In this document: piece after piece, positions 46,221-56,939 of the stretch
How positions within the stretch are numbered: the stretch's first letter is position 1
Layout: each line of letters starts with the position of its first letter
Assembly (NCBI GenBank): GCA_944472155.2
Contig: OX235273.1
Coordinates: forward strand, 88,406,793-88,470,792
Direction: 5' to 3'
DNA: 64,000 nucleotides
DNA from: Trichobilharzia szidati
Lineage: Eukaryota; Platyhelminthes; Trematoda; Strigeidida; Schistosomatidae
Made by a program: the position numbers and the translations under genes
The notes under the pieces: generated by a model
What the model was told of the DNA's origin: nothing
What the model saw: the letters and a program-made list of their open reading frames with translations, nothing else
Database searches by the model: none

Positions 46221-46454
46221 GTGCGTCGGTGGCATAGCGGTTAGGACGCTCGCCCACCATGCACATGGTCCGGGGTTCGATCCCCGGCCGACGCACTCCT
46301 TCACCTCGTTAAGCCAGAAATAATGCTCGTGAAGGGGAAAGGTTGGGCATGAGGCTAGCAACCACATCCTGTAAAAATAAACACTGCTACAGAAACTTCA
46401 AGCTACTAGCTTGAAGCCCAATGTTCCACCGGAGAACGTGAAGGAAAAAAAAAC
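46221..46454 (+). mobile_element. tRNA-headed SINE (type B), 9-bp TSD
   Basis: Head GCGTCGGTGGCATAGCGG ... GGGGTTCGATCCCCGG with perfect pol III A and B boxes. The tail holds GCATGAGGCTAGCAACCAC, CTGCTACAGAAACTTCAAGC and TTGAAGCCCAATGTTCCA, and ends in A8. The direct repeat AACTGCTGG flanks it (46212-46220 and 46455-46463). The ends GCGTCGG and CCGACGC form a perfect 7-bp acceptor-like stem. The T loop is one base short, so this is a tRNA-derived SINE and not a tRNA gene. Confidence 0.9.
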
Positions 46455-46770
46455 AACTGCTGGTCTCAGAATTCCAAAACATTTTCTAGTTGCACTTTAG
46501 TCATGCTTAAATCTTCATGTATTTTTGCATGCCTTTTAATCTCTTATCTGTATCCGTTTGTTGCCTGTGAATCTGCATACCTATTTAGAGCACCTACTTC
46601 GTTCGAATTGAAATATTCTATTAGTACTAATCACTTTGTTATGCCAAAGATGACTGCTTAGGGATCTGGACAAATACATGAAATGCCGAACTAAAAAAAG
46701 TGCTTGTATAGTTCAGCACTCCAAGTAAATGATCAATTTTCGTTTACAAAAACAAGTTTTTTTTTGTAAA

Positions 46771-47038
46771 ATTTGGTTGTGTTCTCTGAGCTGACTGATT
46801 TAAATGAGAAGCCTTCGTTGTCCATCTAGACAACATCAGTGTAAGCTTTAATATCACGTGAACTTACCCGAATTCTCCATGAATGATACAATTGTATTTC
46901 CTGACAACCTCTGTCGTTCATGGAGAATTCAAATAAGTTCACTTTTCATACTGGTGCTTGTGCTGATGTTATCTAGAAGAACAAAGAAGGCTTCGCTATT
47001 AAATCAACCAGCTCATAGAACACAACCAAATCATAATC
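46771..47038. mobile_element. Foldback element with about 120-bp arms
   Basis: The left arm (46771-46888, from GGTTGTGTTCTCTGAGCTGA to CGAATTCTCCATGAATGATA) and right arm (46912-47036, from GTTCATGGAGAATTC to CATAGAACACAACC) are inverted copies separated by only about 25 bp. A related single arm lies at 53785-53925. It has no coding capacity. Confidence 0.8.
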
Positions 47039-47403
47039 ATCCACTTCATCTGAAGATCTGTATTTAAAAAACAAATTCTGTCTATAATATTCAACTGTCT
47101 GATATTTTGCATGCACTTGGTAAGAATACTCACTGTTTGTGTAATTACGTAATTACCTAATGGTCAGTATGACACTCTTTATGTCTGTACGTCCCTTAAT
47201 ATACTTATAACTTGTAAAACTTTTATATTTAGATTTTCGTTTAAATTGTGCAGTTTGGCTTTATTAGTAGAATTTTCTTTTATCAAAGAACTGTTCAAAT
47301 TTATAATTTATACTTTTTTGTGCGTTTTACTTAAACAATGAGGTTTTTTGTGTAATTGTAGTTATAAGAAATCGTTAGACAAAATATTTTTTTGAAAATA
47401 AAC

Positions 47404-47971
47404 TTAGTAAAATTCTTCACCAGAAATGAATAATTTTTTAGTAAGTTTGTACATTTGGAATGCAATCTCATTAATGATACCACCTAAGGCTCTTGAAGTT
47501 TCTTCTTTATGTAGTAGTCGCACTGTGGGGATAATAAATACTCTTAGTGTTATTGGTATTCGTATGTGCATCATTCTTGTCTGCCTCATTACCTCCTGCA
47601 TTATTTTTATAATGCTTATGATGAATTGTGAAATAAATTTACAAGGATTATTACGTATGATTAAGGTTTCTTCAGAGTCAGTCTTTGTACTCAAACATTC
47701 CACGCACCCTTACTCCTCGATACATTTAAACTCTAAAAACAGTTCAGCTAAAATTACGTTTGAGGTGAAATACAGCCATAAAACAGGACAGAATAAAATG
47801 ATGATTCTTTGGGCTAAGATAGGCAGATTGTCAGAAAGACAGATAAATAAATATTTATTTATTGTATCAATATCTTACACTTACAGTGCACATAACTCAA
47901 CATTGATGATAGATTTCAGAGTAGATCTTTTGATAAAAAACCAAGTTTCAAAGTTACGTAGTTCCAAATGA
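47404..47971. other. Overlapping open frames on both strands, function unknown
   Basis: Plus 47426-47971 is open for 181 codons with hydrophobic segments near residues 40-70. Minus 47404-47703 is open for 99 codons and ends KEETSRALGGIINEIAFQMY, then KLTKKLF. Neither matches a family I know. AT-rich DNA rarely keeps 180 open codons by chance, but no promoter, splice or homology support is visible. It is listed as an open question and not as a gene. Confidence 0.25.
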
Positions 47972-48084
47972 CAAATATTGCGTTCAAAACGTAATTCAGC
48001 CTATCATACTGTTTCACTATTTGATATATCAAACAAACAAATTAATCTGAAATTGCATTTTACCACAGTATCCAAATCTTACAC

Positions 48085-48165
48085 ACTTTTTTGGCGATTC
48101 GAACCCACATCACCCAGTACTGTAACCAGAGACGTTACCATTGGGTTATTCAGCCTTTGTTTTAT
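48085..48165 (-). repeat. tRNA-like head, family of the 59142 element
   Basis: The minus strand reads GGCTGAATAACCCAATGGTA, then ACGTCTCTGG, then GTGGGTTCGAATCGCC. This matches the head of the element at 59452-59520 (GCCTGAATAGCTCAGTGGTA ... GGGTTCGAATCTC). It is a single decayed copy without a recognisable tail. Confidence 0.6.
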
Positions 48166-48354
48166 TAAGCGTTTAAAAAATTACTAGTACTTAGTCGAAT
48201 GACAGAAGTTTACCAAGCGACAAGAGTAAGACTTCCAGCAATCTACCTCTTTTAAGGTAGGAATCGATAATTTTTCGGGAATTATAGTCAAAATTTTGAA
48301 GTGGAAACACGCAGATGGAAAGGCAGTAAAAGGGTAAATAGATCAGCAAGATGT

Positions 48355-48710
48355 AGGAATTAAACCATTCAGCCACTGGGACCCGATCTAATGGCCCATG
48401 AATTCCAACTTCTTCCAATTCACGAGATACATATATATAAAGGGTAACCACCAGCCAGCGTTATAGGCGACCTGACTTGGTGAACCCCTATGGTTACAAA
48501 TTCTGGCTAGAACTCCAGGTAACTTCCTGTAGACAGCCAGTCACTAATGAGCATCAAATTAATTACCGAGTACTGGACTGCAGGCATTTGATTCCTTACA
48601 GGTTTTATCATGAGTTGATATCAGTTAGAGATACCTGAGAGTACTGGACAGCTGTTTCGTCCCATTTGGGACTTTTCAGTACTACGCAACCACTGAAGTT
48701 AGAAGGCACG
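48355..48710 (-). mobile_element. Hammerhead-type SINE copy, parts in permuted order
   Basis: The minus strand carries CTGAAAAGTCCCAAATGGGA then CGAAACAGCTGTCC at about 48645-48680, then the family tail (48600-48640). Farther on (48355-48410) come the upstream segment CATGGGCC-like and the tRNA-like head GGGTCCCAGTGGCTGAATGG. In the 54195-54397 copy the order is head, ribozyme, tail. Two separate insertions would also explain it. Confidence 0.55.
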
Positions 48711-51700
48711 ATCTACTGGCTACAAGATGAAATTAGAACAGCATGTTTTTTCTACTTTGCTCCATCTGATAGAAGAAGAATAGAATAGCACTTGTCTATT
48801 CACATTATGGGTTAATCTACATCAAGTTAAATCCTATTCTTCGAAAAGTATAATCACATATGTAGTAATACTAAGAGGTAGATTAAACACAGGCATACTC
48901 TATCTATTATCTCTCCTTTGTATTTAACCCATTTCTACCACTTGGTTTTTTTACTGTCTCTTGGGTTATATTTCTTTCTGTCCTTGATTTATTTCACTTG
49001 AAAATAGGGAAGAAAGTAGATGTTTCAACTTCACATTCAGAAAGTGTTGATGTGCTGTTGAATACTACCGATTAAGAATAATTGTTTTTGCATTTTAAAA
49101 TTATGAACTAACCTATTTTCATTCACCACTGTTTATTAATCTTTTCTGTAGTAGTAACCTGTCGATGATAATGATGATGATTGAATAAACTTCTGTTGTT
49201 TTTTTTAAATCTCTAATTTTGGTTATTATCAATTGCCTATGTACAGGAGAGGCAGCCACTGAGTAAATTTAAATAAAATTGTACTGCACTTCCCTTTCTT
49301 TGACGTTCAATGTCTGGAGATAATCAGCAGGATGCCTTGTTTATTTTATCATTTCTCAAAACAATAATATTGCCAAGACATAATCAGTCAGTACGGTGTT
49401 AAATTGTATTAACTGATCACGTGCAAGTCAACATGATCGTATTCCCCATTGTGTAGGTACTATGATAACAACCTATTTATTTTTCAACAAAATATACAAA
49501 TCGGGATTTATCTGGTTTCCTCTGAGCGTCGACCATTAATGGTGAAAATTGCATCACTAAATGATGGGGAATACATTATGAGATCAACGAGATGTACATT
49601 GAGTTAACACTTAAATAACTGAATTCAATTGCCAAAGACGTTTGACACTTCAACATTTAATAAACAAATCTTAGCTTAAAAGAACTTTATTCTCATTTCT
49701 CGAATACCTCTCCTGGATAATAAAAATAGGTGATATTTCAAACAAGAATAATTAGTGAGGACAACTGTTTCCAGTAATGCTTTTTCAGTCTAAGTATGGA
49801 TATATTTATTAAAGTTAGCATACAATAGCCAGTGAAGACAAAATCAAGTCATTAACTGTACTGTGGTACAAGATGCGATAACAGATAACTAGTTTTAACT
49901 GTCATTTAAAGGCCTAGAAAATGTGCGGTCAAGAAAAAAAATGAGATGAAATTCATAGTAGATCTGTAAATTTGTATTCGTCAAAGGTGCATGTTTCTTT
50001 AACATAAGATAAGTAAATTATATTGGTTGTTGATTTAGTGGTGTGATTAAAATCATTAAAATCAGTTATCTTATATAATGCCTCCAGTAAACTGATAATG
50101 AGAAAAACGATTAACTGGGAAAATTTATTCTTCAGAATACTACTTCACGTATAAATCAGTTTTCATTCTAACTTTCACGTCACGTATTCTGTTCATCTCT
50201 ATTACCTGTGCACTAACGTGTCCCAAAATTTCACTAAGAAATGTCAAAAGCTAAATAAATGAATGGTAAATGTCATTTAATTTACCGCCTAATTAGTACA
50301 TTTACCACTATCTATTGAACATGTATTTTAAAAAACCCTGTGAGGTAAATTTTGACCAGCATAGAGGTAAAAGGCAAAAAAAGCAGGTCTTATCATTCGA
50401 TTTTTATGTGGCATAGAAAATAAAATAAAATTCCACTATCTTTATTTAGGCAGAAAGGCCAGTTAGGCGATAAAAGTATATATCTCGAGATACAAGTGAG
50501 TGTTAACGGATTCCTTCTCGCAGTTTGAAATACTAAGTAGTCCGTTTCAAATCGTTGATAATTTCTACAATACCACTGTGATTACTCACTGAGACGGTGT
50601 GTGGTGCTGACTAAACTCTATCGGCCAATTCTGCATTACAGTCATTAGTCTAGAAGATCCAATGCCATGTTGTGCCCTGAAATGGTGTAACATGCTTAGA
50701 AATATTCGGCGGAAATCCTCTGTCCTAGATTTTGAACCTATCCACACTCGGTAGGAACGTAGTTACCTGCAAGCATCTAATATATTGCTACTGTTTTATG
50801 CTGTGAAATATTTTACATACATATTTTACAAACAATAAGCTCAGTGGTATCATTTTACTGAGCTTAATTGGAAGCACAGTATCAAAAAAATCTTTTTATG
50901 ATGCAGAAGAACCAAATGTATAGTTGAAACGTAAGACAGATAGACTTTCCAGCGTGACTATGAAGACCATTTTAACAATTACCACCTTAAGTTTATCAAA
51001 TATCAGATTGAATACCTTGTCACACGCCAAATACAACACCAGTCGACTGTCAATATTATGGTCAGGTTCTGTCGTTGTTAATCGCATGAACAAACAGAGA
51101 TTAAGAGGACGGCTCCTATAAACTCTCTACTTTTTATAGACAGGTAGCTACACAAAAATCCCCGTGGTCATATATGACTTTTGACTTACAACAGACAAAC
51201 ATACAAACTTTCAGACTTTATTGGTAATAAACAACAGACCATTGCTCATACAATGCAATGTGGATAAAACTGATACAATATAAGCATAGTTTCGTTCAAA
51301 TAATTTTCATGCATATTTTCCTTGTTTAATGAGATTGTTATAATTATTGACGAACGCCAAAATTCCTAGCCTAAATAAGAACCGTTGCAAAATAATTTAT
51401 ATTAACTGTTATCAATATCTGACCTAATAGAGCCACAAGTATTGGGCGCCAAATGAAAAGTAGGGATATGTGAAAATTAGATTTGTAATAATCCCAGGAA
51501 TGTTAAAAAAATGTAATTCTTACATATAACGATTAGGCAGGTATCCTAAATATTTCAAAATGAACACTGAATACAAGCACATCCATAGTACAAGTTATCG
51601 TGAAAACAGTGATTTATGATAAAGCAGACGTTTAGTAAATTCCATTTTGTGTAAGTTTATGGGTATGAGCCTTCCTTGTTCAAGGTTCAAGCTATAAATT

Positions 51701-52110
51701 TCAAAATAACCGCATTTCACAAGATATCATAATTTCATAAAATATCACTTCTTGTCAAGGTTTTCCGTAAAAGATCCCGTCATTAAGACTTTTTCAATAA
51801 ACATAACATGTCTATTGAGTTACCATTATTAGGTTTTAATTAAATGGAATATGTCAAACAAAATCCCTACAAAACCAATACTTGAGAACAGATTTTGTAG
51901 CACTCGAGAGAAGCATTCAGTTCAATTAGCTGGTTTTTGTTAAGCTAGGCCAAGTTGTGAAATGTCTGACAATGGAAATTTAAGATTAGATTTCGAAAAT
52001 ATTACACAATTATACAAAGGAATGACGATGAAAGTCACTCCACTTGTAAACTAAAATTTAGAAAATGTAAATCAATCCTTTGATAAGTCAGTTCATGAGA
52101 GTTAATGAAG
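48711..52110. other. Gene-free AT-rich stretch
   Basis: Nothing coding, and no repeat paired within the window, was recognised. Two overlapping frames of 65 codons on opposite strands at 50896-51121 look like chance. Confidence 0.55.
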
Positions 52111-52117
52111 TCATGAT

Positions 52118-52315
52118 GTGCGTCGGTGGCACAGTGGTTAGGACTCTCGCCGACCATGCACATGGTCCGGGTTCGATCCTCTGCCGAAGCACACCCGATA
52201 TCTATGGTCGGCCTGCGAAATTTGGCTACCGATGTCCATGCTGAAAATGCCATACTTGTACTGAAAACAAATGTGGCATCAAGCTGTAAACAAAATAAAA
52301 ATAATAAAAATATTT
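52118..52315 (+). mobile_element. tRNA-headed SINE (type A)
   Basis: The head is nearly identical to the type B SINE (GCGTCGGTGGCACAGTGG ... GGGTTCGATCC). The tail is different: ATCTATGGTCGGCCTGCG, AAATTTGGCTACCGAT, ATACTTGTACTGAAAAC and GTGGCATCAAGCTGTA, ending in an AAATAATAAAAAT run. The same tail is at 53362-53564 on the other strand. Confidence 0.85.
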
Positions 52316-53361
52316 TAAATTGAACCATCAACCCCCAGATTATCTGTTTAGCCTTCCGCAGTCTGAGCTGTAACCCCTAGATATATAGTAGGTCTCATTT
52401 TTACAGAAATCACTGAATCAGTCATGTAAATTCATGTTGTTTGAACAATGTGACTACAAGACATCAGTTTCTTCACGCTCATCATTGTCAAGCTGGAAAT
52501 TGGAGGTTAACAGGTGTGATAATCATCAGCCCCAAAAACTGAAAAGAGTCGCTGAATACATTCCACTTAATAGTCTTAACTCTGAAGTCACCAATTTCAG
52601 CTTTTATATAAATTACATCTTGATATGCGGTTTTAGTTTTTCACATTAATTCCTCAAGCAGTGATGAATACGCTTCATTACAAATCACAAAAGGCTGAAG
52701 AAATCTCTTTTGTACTTTTTATGAATGCTGATCAAGATTTGATCTAATATTTTCGCAGAAGTTGGGTGCAGAGGGAAAATTAGACAAGCGTAAAATTTAT
52801 ATCTTTACAAATCTCAGCGATATTTAGGTAAGTAGTTCCACATCAGAACACAGTCATTAGGGTGGCAGAACTGTTTATTTGGTAATGTGACTGCAAAATA
52901 CAGAAAGCTTACATTGAAATTTCCATTTGCAAAGTTCTTCATAATTTGTTGTTTTTTTTCTGCCTACCTTTTATGCTTGCCATTTAATCCGTTACTCTGT
53001 TATTCAAAAAGATTTGCAAAGATATCACACGCACTACAATGCGTACAAATTCTTGCCAGTAGCATATGCTACAGTATGTATAAGTGGTAGGTCACAAACT
53101 CTTTTCCCAAACATGTTATAAGTGATTGTCAAAACCAAAATGGTTATTTTTTTTACTGCTAATTGTAAACAGCGTTTGTGTATTTGCATAGTTATATCAA
53201 TTCATTTTAGAAATCTGTCAGAACGAAGGTCATGGTGGCATGGGAGTTGCAGGAATATAGTTTGTACTTTTTAAAAGTTGGAGCTGAAGTAAAATAAAAT
53301 GTATAAGTGAAAAATTGTATGTCATACTTTCGTGTGTTGAAATAAATTGAAATGACATTAT

Positions 53362-53564
53362 ATATATATATATATATTTATTTTACTATAGCTTGATTCC
53401 ACACAGTATTTTGGTACAAGTATGAAATTTTCAGCGTGTGATATCGGTAGCCCAAATTTAGTAGGCCGACCATAGATATAAGATGTGCGTCGGGGGGGGG
53501 GGAATCGAACCTCAGAACATGTGCATGGTCGGCGAGAGTCCTAACCGCTGTGCCACCGACGCAC
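53362..53564 (-). mobile_element. tRNA-headed SINE (type A), reverse copy
   Basis: The head on minus starts GTGCGTCGGTGGCACAGCGG at 53564. Its B-box region is disturbed by a run of 10 to 11 C (G on plus at about 53490). The tail ATCTATGGTCGGCCTACTAA continues to a TA-rich end at about 53362. It matches the 52118-52315 copy in both head and tail. Confidence 0.85.
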
Positions 53565-53784
53565 AGCAGTGATGGAAACAACAATCATTTTTATGCTCCT
53601 TGTAACCGATACATCCCTTTTTATAATAGAAATCTAGCTACTGAAAAGTAAGCTACTGATTTTTGTATATTCAGTCAATAGTAACTGATAATTTAATCTG
53701 AAATAATAGAGAAGATTTGTAGCTCAGGTGGATGATTTGGAATTAGTTACTACCAGTCACGAAGATGATTGCCAGGAGACACTA

Positions 53785-53925
53785 TTCTATCATTCGCGGA
53801 GAATTTAAGTCAGCTCATTTTATGTTAACACTTTCGCTGAAGTTGTTGTCCAGAAGGACGACGAATGCTTCGCAGTTAAACCAACCAGCTCAGAGAACAC
53901 AACTAATTCAAGATAATTTAATCTA
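53785..53925. repeat. Single arm related to the 46771-47038 foldback
   Basis: ATCATTCGCGGAGAATTTAA, GACGACGAATGCTTCGCAGT and CAGCTCAGAGAACACAACTA match the right arm of the foldback at 46912-47036 in order and orientation. The left arm is missing. Confidence 0.6.
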
Positions 53926-54194
53926 CTGATAATCAGAATGAATTCATCAGAGATGAATGAATATTGTAGCGACTAAGATTTGTAACAGTAGAAATAACAA
54001 TTTTACGGAATTCTTAATTTGCAATTCATTTATGACTTACTGACTGATGTGAGTGGTGTCCAACTAATCATGTCAGTCAACCAGTAGCGCATAGCAACAT
54101 GCATCCGTATTAAGAATTTTAATTGAAAGATATATTAAAAAAATACTTCATTGGTCCTATAATCTCCTATCGTAATTTAAACAGAAATTTAATT

Positions 54195-54397
54195 GGTTAC
54201 AGGATATCATCATGAGCTGACATTGGTTAGAGAACCATTGGAAAGCCTGGGATTACTGGACAGTTGTTTCGTCCTAGTTTGGGACTCTTCATCAGCACGC
54301 GCCCACTGGGGTTCGAACTCAGGACCTTCTGGTTAGGCAAACTCGTATACCATTAAGCCACTGGGACCCGATACAATGGCCCATGAATTCTAACTTT
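54195..54397 (-). mobile_element. Hammerhead-type SINE, best preserved copy
   Basis: Minus-strand order: upstream segment (ATTCATGGGCCATTGTATCG), tRNA-like head (GGGTCCCAGTGGCTTAATGG ... GAGTTCGAACCCC), then GTGCTGATGA, AGAGTCCCAAACTAGGAC and GAAACAACTGTCC at 54258-54297, then the tail TTCTCTAACCAATGTCAGCT. CUGAUGA and GAAAC are the two invariant hammerhead core strands, with GUCC/GGAC as helix II. Three extra bases (AGA) lie between the CUGAUGA strand and helix II, so activity is uncertain. Confidence 0.75.
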
Positions 54398-55300
54398 AAT
54401 TACTTCACTAACATTTTTGAAAGGAATTATTGTTTTTATTTCATATGAACTCAGAAGTAAAATAAAATTCAAAAATTCACTTCCAAGTTTACACACTATC
54501 AACCTAATTTTTAGAAATGACGTGAATGCATTCAATTAATTTAAATGAAATTTACCTCATACACATTATAAATAGTAACTGCTTTTCTCAGCTAATTATC
54601 CCACCAAATGTTAATGATTCTTTTGAAAGAAACTTTCATTATTTACTGACCTATATGATTTAGTAAACCTCTGAAAACAAAAGTCCTTTGTTTTATCAGG
54701 TTTTTGAATTCATCAACAGTAAGCATTTTGTAGTCCCTGCAAAATCGAACCTCATATCTTTAGTTTCTAAAGCAACTGTTTTATTACTTATGAGGTTTTC
54801 AGTAGAATGTGATAATCTAATTACGCTATATGTTGACATTGTTGTTTGTTAGCTTTGTGTTTAAACTTCGATCAGGTTTCATACGAGATTTCAGTGAAGA
54901 CATGAGTAATTTATTGGTAATTATCTTTACCATAGGTTATCAGTTAAAAGTCTTTTCCTGCGGCTGATAATGACAAATGTTCTACTAAGTGATACAGAGA
55001 AACCCATAATGAATAAGGGTGATGCAGTAAACAAAATACGTGGAAATAGACGAAGCCATAAAAGAGTGAACATTTTCTCAGATTCGTAACAAAATATATC
55101 AACTTGGATTGATTGATTTCTATCCAAATTCAAGATATTACTAGAATAAATACATAAAGCAATATTGGGAATTTAGAATTATAGAATTCTTGATATGATT
55201 CATGTTTATTCAGAGATTCTTCTTAAACAACTTCGTATACGTGTATCAGTGAAATAAAGAAATTGTAATTATATGTGACTGGTAGTGATTAACATCTACT
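54398..55300. other. Gene-free AT-rich stretch
   Basis: Nothing coding recognised; only short AT-driven frames. Confidence 0.55.
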
Positions 55301-55410
55301 CTGTGAAGGCTAGTGATACTACATGGTAACTTGAACCTCAGTAGGTAGAGTGGGATCTGAAGCCGCGACCCAGCCTTTGGAAGTCCAAGGTTTAAATCAA
55401 TCAGCCAGAA
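55301..55410. repeat. tRNA-like dispersed repeat, family 'GTGATACTA' (copy 3)
   Basis: GAAGGCTAGTGATACTACAT, then GTAGGTAGAGTGGGATCTGA and CGACCCAGCCTTTGG. It shares its start and spacing with the copies at 6825 and 7371. Confidence 0.5.
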
Positions 55411-56165
55411 CTTTTCTGTGTGTATCAATAATTACTATGGAATACAGTGTAATCTGTGAGACAGATAATACAATATCACAAAATGTCTTACAGAAATTAA
55501 TAAAAAGTAAAACCGAAATTTGTCGCTTGAAATGCCCTGAATTCAAACAAACCAGCACATGAAGTGGTGAACCAGATAAAATCAGTCAAATTAAATTTGA
55601 GAACGTATTTCATTTCTTGGGAGAACATTTATCTTTAGCTATTCCCTAAAATAGATACCAATTTCTCAAGAAAAACTAATAACTGAACGGATTAAATTTC
55701 AATCAAAATGTTAAATTTTCACCTATATTTTATAAGGAAAACTTATGTATTCATTATGCGCAGAACTGTTTGTACATACAATTCTTTTCTGCATATGAAA
55801 TGAGACACTACTGTTTAAAACACCTGCTTCGTACATGTACAGGTAAATTCAGTACAGATTTTTCCATGAACCTTGGAATTAACATATCCCTACAAAGCAA
55901 ACTTGAGAATTTAAATTTATTGTATTTATTTGATATTTTTTAAAGCAAATATTAGTACAGTCATTAATCAGTGAACCTTTATTTTTACTTCTAATACGGT
56001 AGAACAACTATTAATATTCATAAAAGTGACAGAAGACAGAAATTATACAGCAATAAGTTTCCAGCTTGTTAATAGATAGCACTACAATCTCCACTAAACT
56101 AAGAAGTCTTGCGATCGATCGTGAGTTGATTTATTAAGATATACTACTGAAAAGTGTAAAACTGA
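55411..56165. other. Gene-free AT-rich stretch
   Basis: Nothing coding or repeated within the window was recognised. Confidence 0.5.
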
Positions 56166-56169
56166 AATG

Positions 56170-56935
56170 AAAACAACTTTCATATTCACAATTTGCAAAC
56201 TGGTTAGCAATTTGCAATTTACGCAGTTAGAGTGGTGAAATTTTACCGATGAATCTACCTAGCGAACACTGCTGGTTGATATGTAATGACAGAAGACAAG
56301 GGCCAGGCAACAGTTCATTTATTGAGAAAATCAAGAGGTATTTAAAGATTTTTATGTGCATTATTATTAGCGCTATTGTTACCGGAGAAGCAACCTCTTC
56401 TAATTGGTTGCTTTCTTGCTGAAGGTTATTCTGTTATCTCTTTGTGGCTGTTTCTCAGAAAATCAAGCCAAATATATGCGAACCATATTTCCACACGTTA
56501 ACTCTACTGTGACTGGCTAGTAATTTTCTCAAGGTTAAGCTTTGTTATAGTTTTTCTCATGACCCTGATTCGGGACGTGAATACTGACGTAAATTGTTGT
56601 CTACAATTTTGGTTTACAGCCAGCTCTCACCACAGATATAAATGATATGCAACTACTCAACTCAGTCAATCAGTAGTATATACTTTTATGTAAATTTGCT
56701 TGCTTTCTTAATTACCACATACGGTGTCAAGAAGACCACATACTGTGGTTTGACTAATTTTGGTTTTCATTGGAAACTAGGGTGAAATTTCATCTCGGAC
56801 TATGTAAACTGCATCTCAGTTAGAAAATTGTGAATTTGATTTATAGCATAACTAGTTCGAACAAGTAGCTAGCCAGAAATCGGATGGTTTGAACTGATTT
56901 GGCTCTCTGAGCTGAGTCGAACTGAAATTTAACTA
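56170..56935. mobile_element. MITE-like inverted-repeat element (copy 2) carrying a nested insertion
   Basis: The left end (56176-56245) has ATTCACAATTTGCAAACTGG and GTGGTGAAATTTTACC; the right end is near 56780-56840. The interior ACGGTGTCAAGAAGACCACA matches copy 1 (45596-45990) in the same orientation. About 360 bp at 56290-56650, absent from copy 1, are bracketed by TGATATGTAA / TGATATGCAA, a likely imperfect TSD. The right extension (to 56935) is the inverse of the left extension of copy 1. Confidence 0.7.
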
Positions 56936-56939
56936 TAGG

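Noticed and set aside
46222..46295. Possible functional tRNA gene with perfect acceptor stem
   Set aside because: The T loop is one base short of standard, the sequence recurs with SINE tails and TSDs at 34385, 52118 and 53362, and no CCA-type 3' processing context is seen.
52035..52331. Minus-strand 98-codon frame starting with a hydrophobic signal-like segment
   Set aside because: It runs antisense through the type A SINE at 52118-52315, and its hydrophobic start comes from the AT-rich SINE tail.
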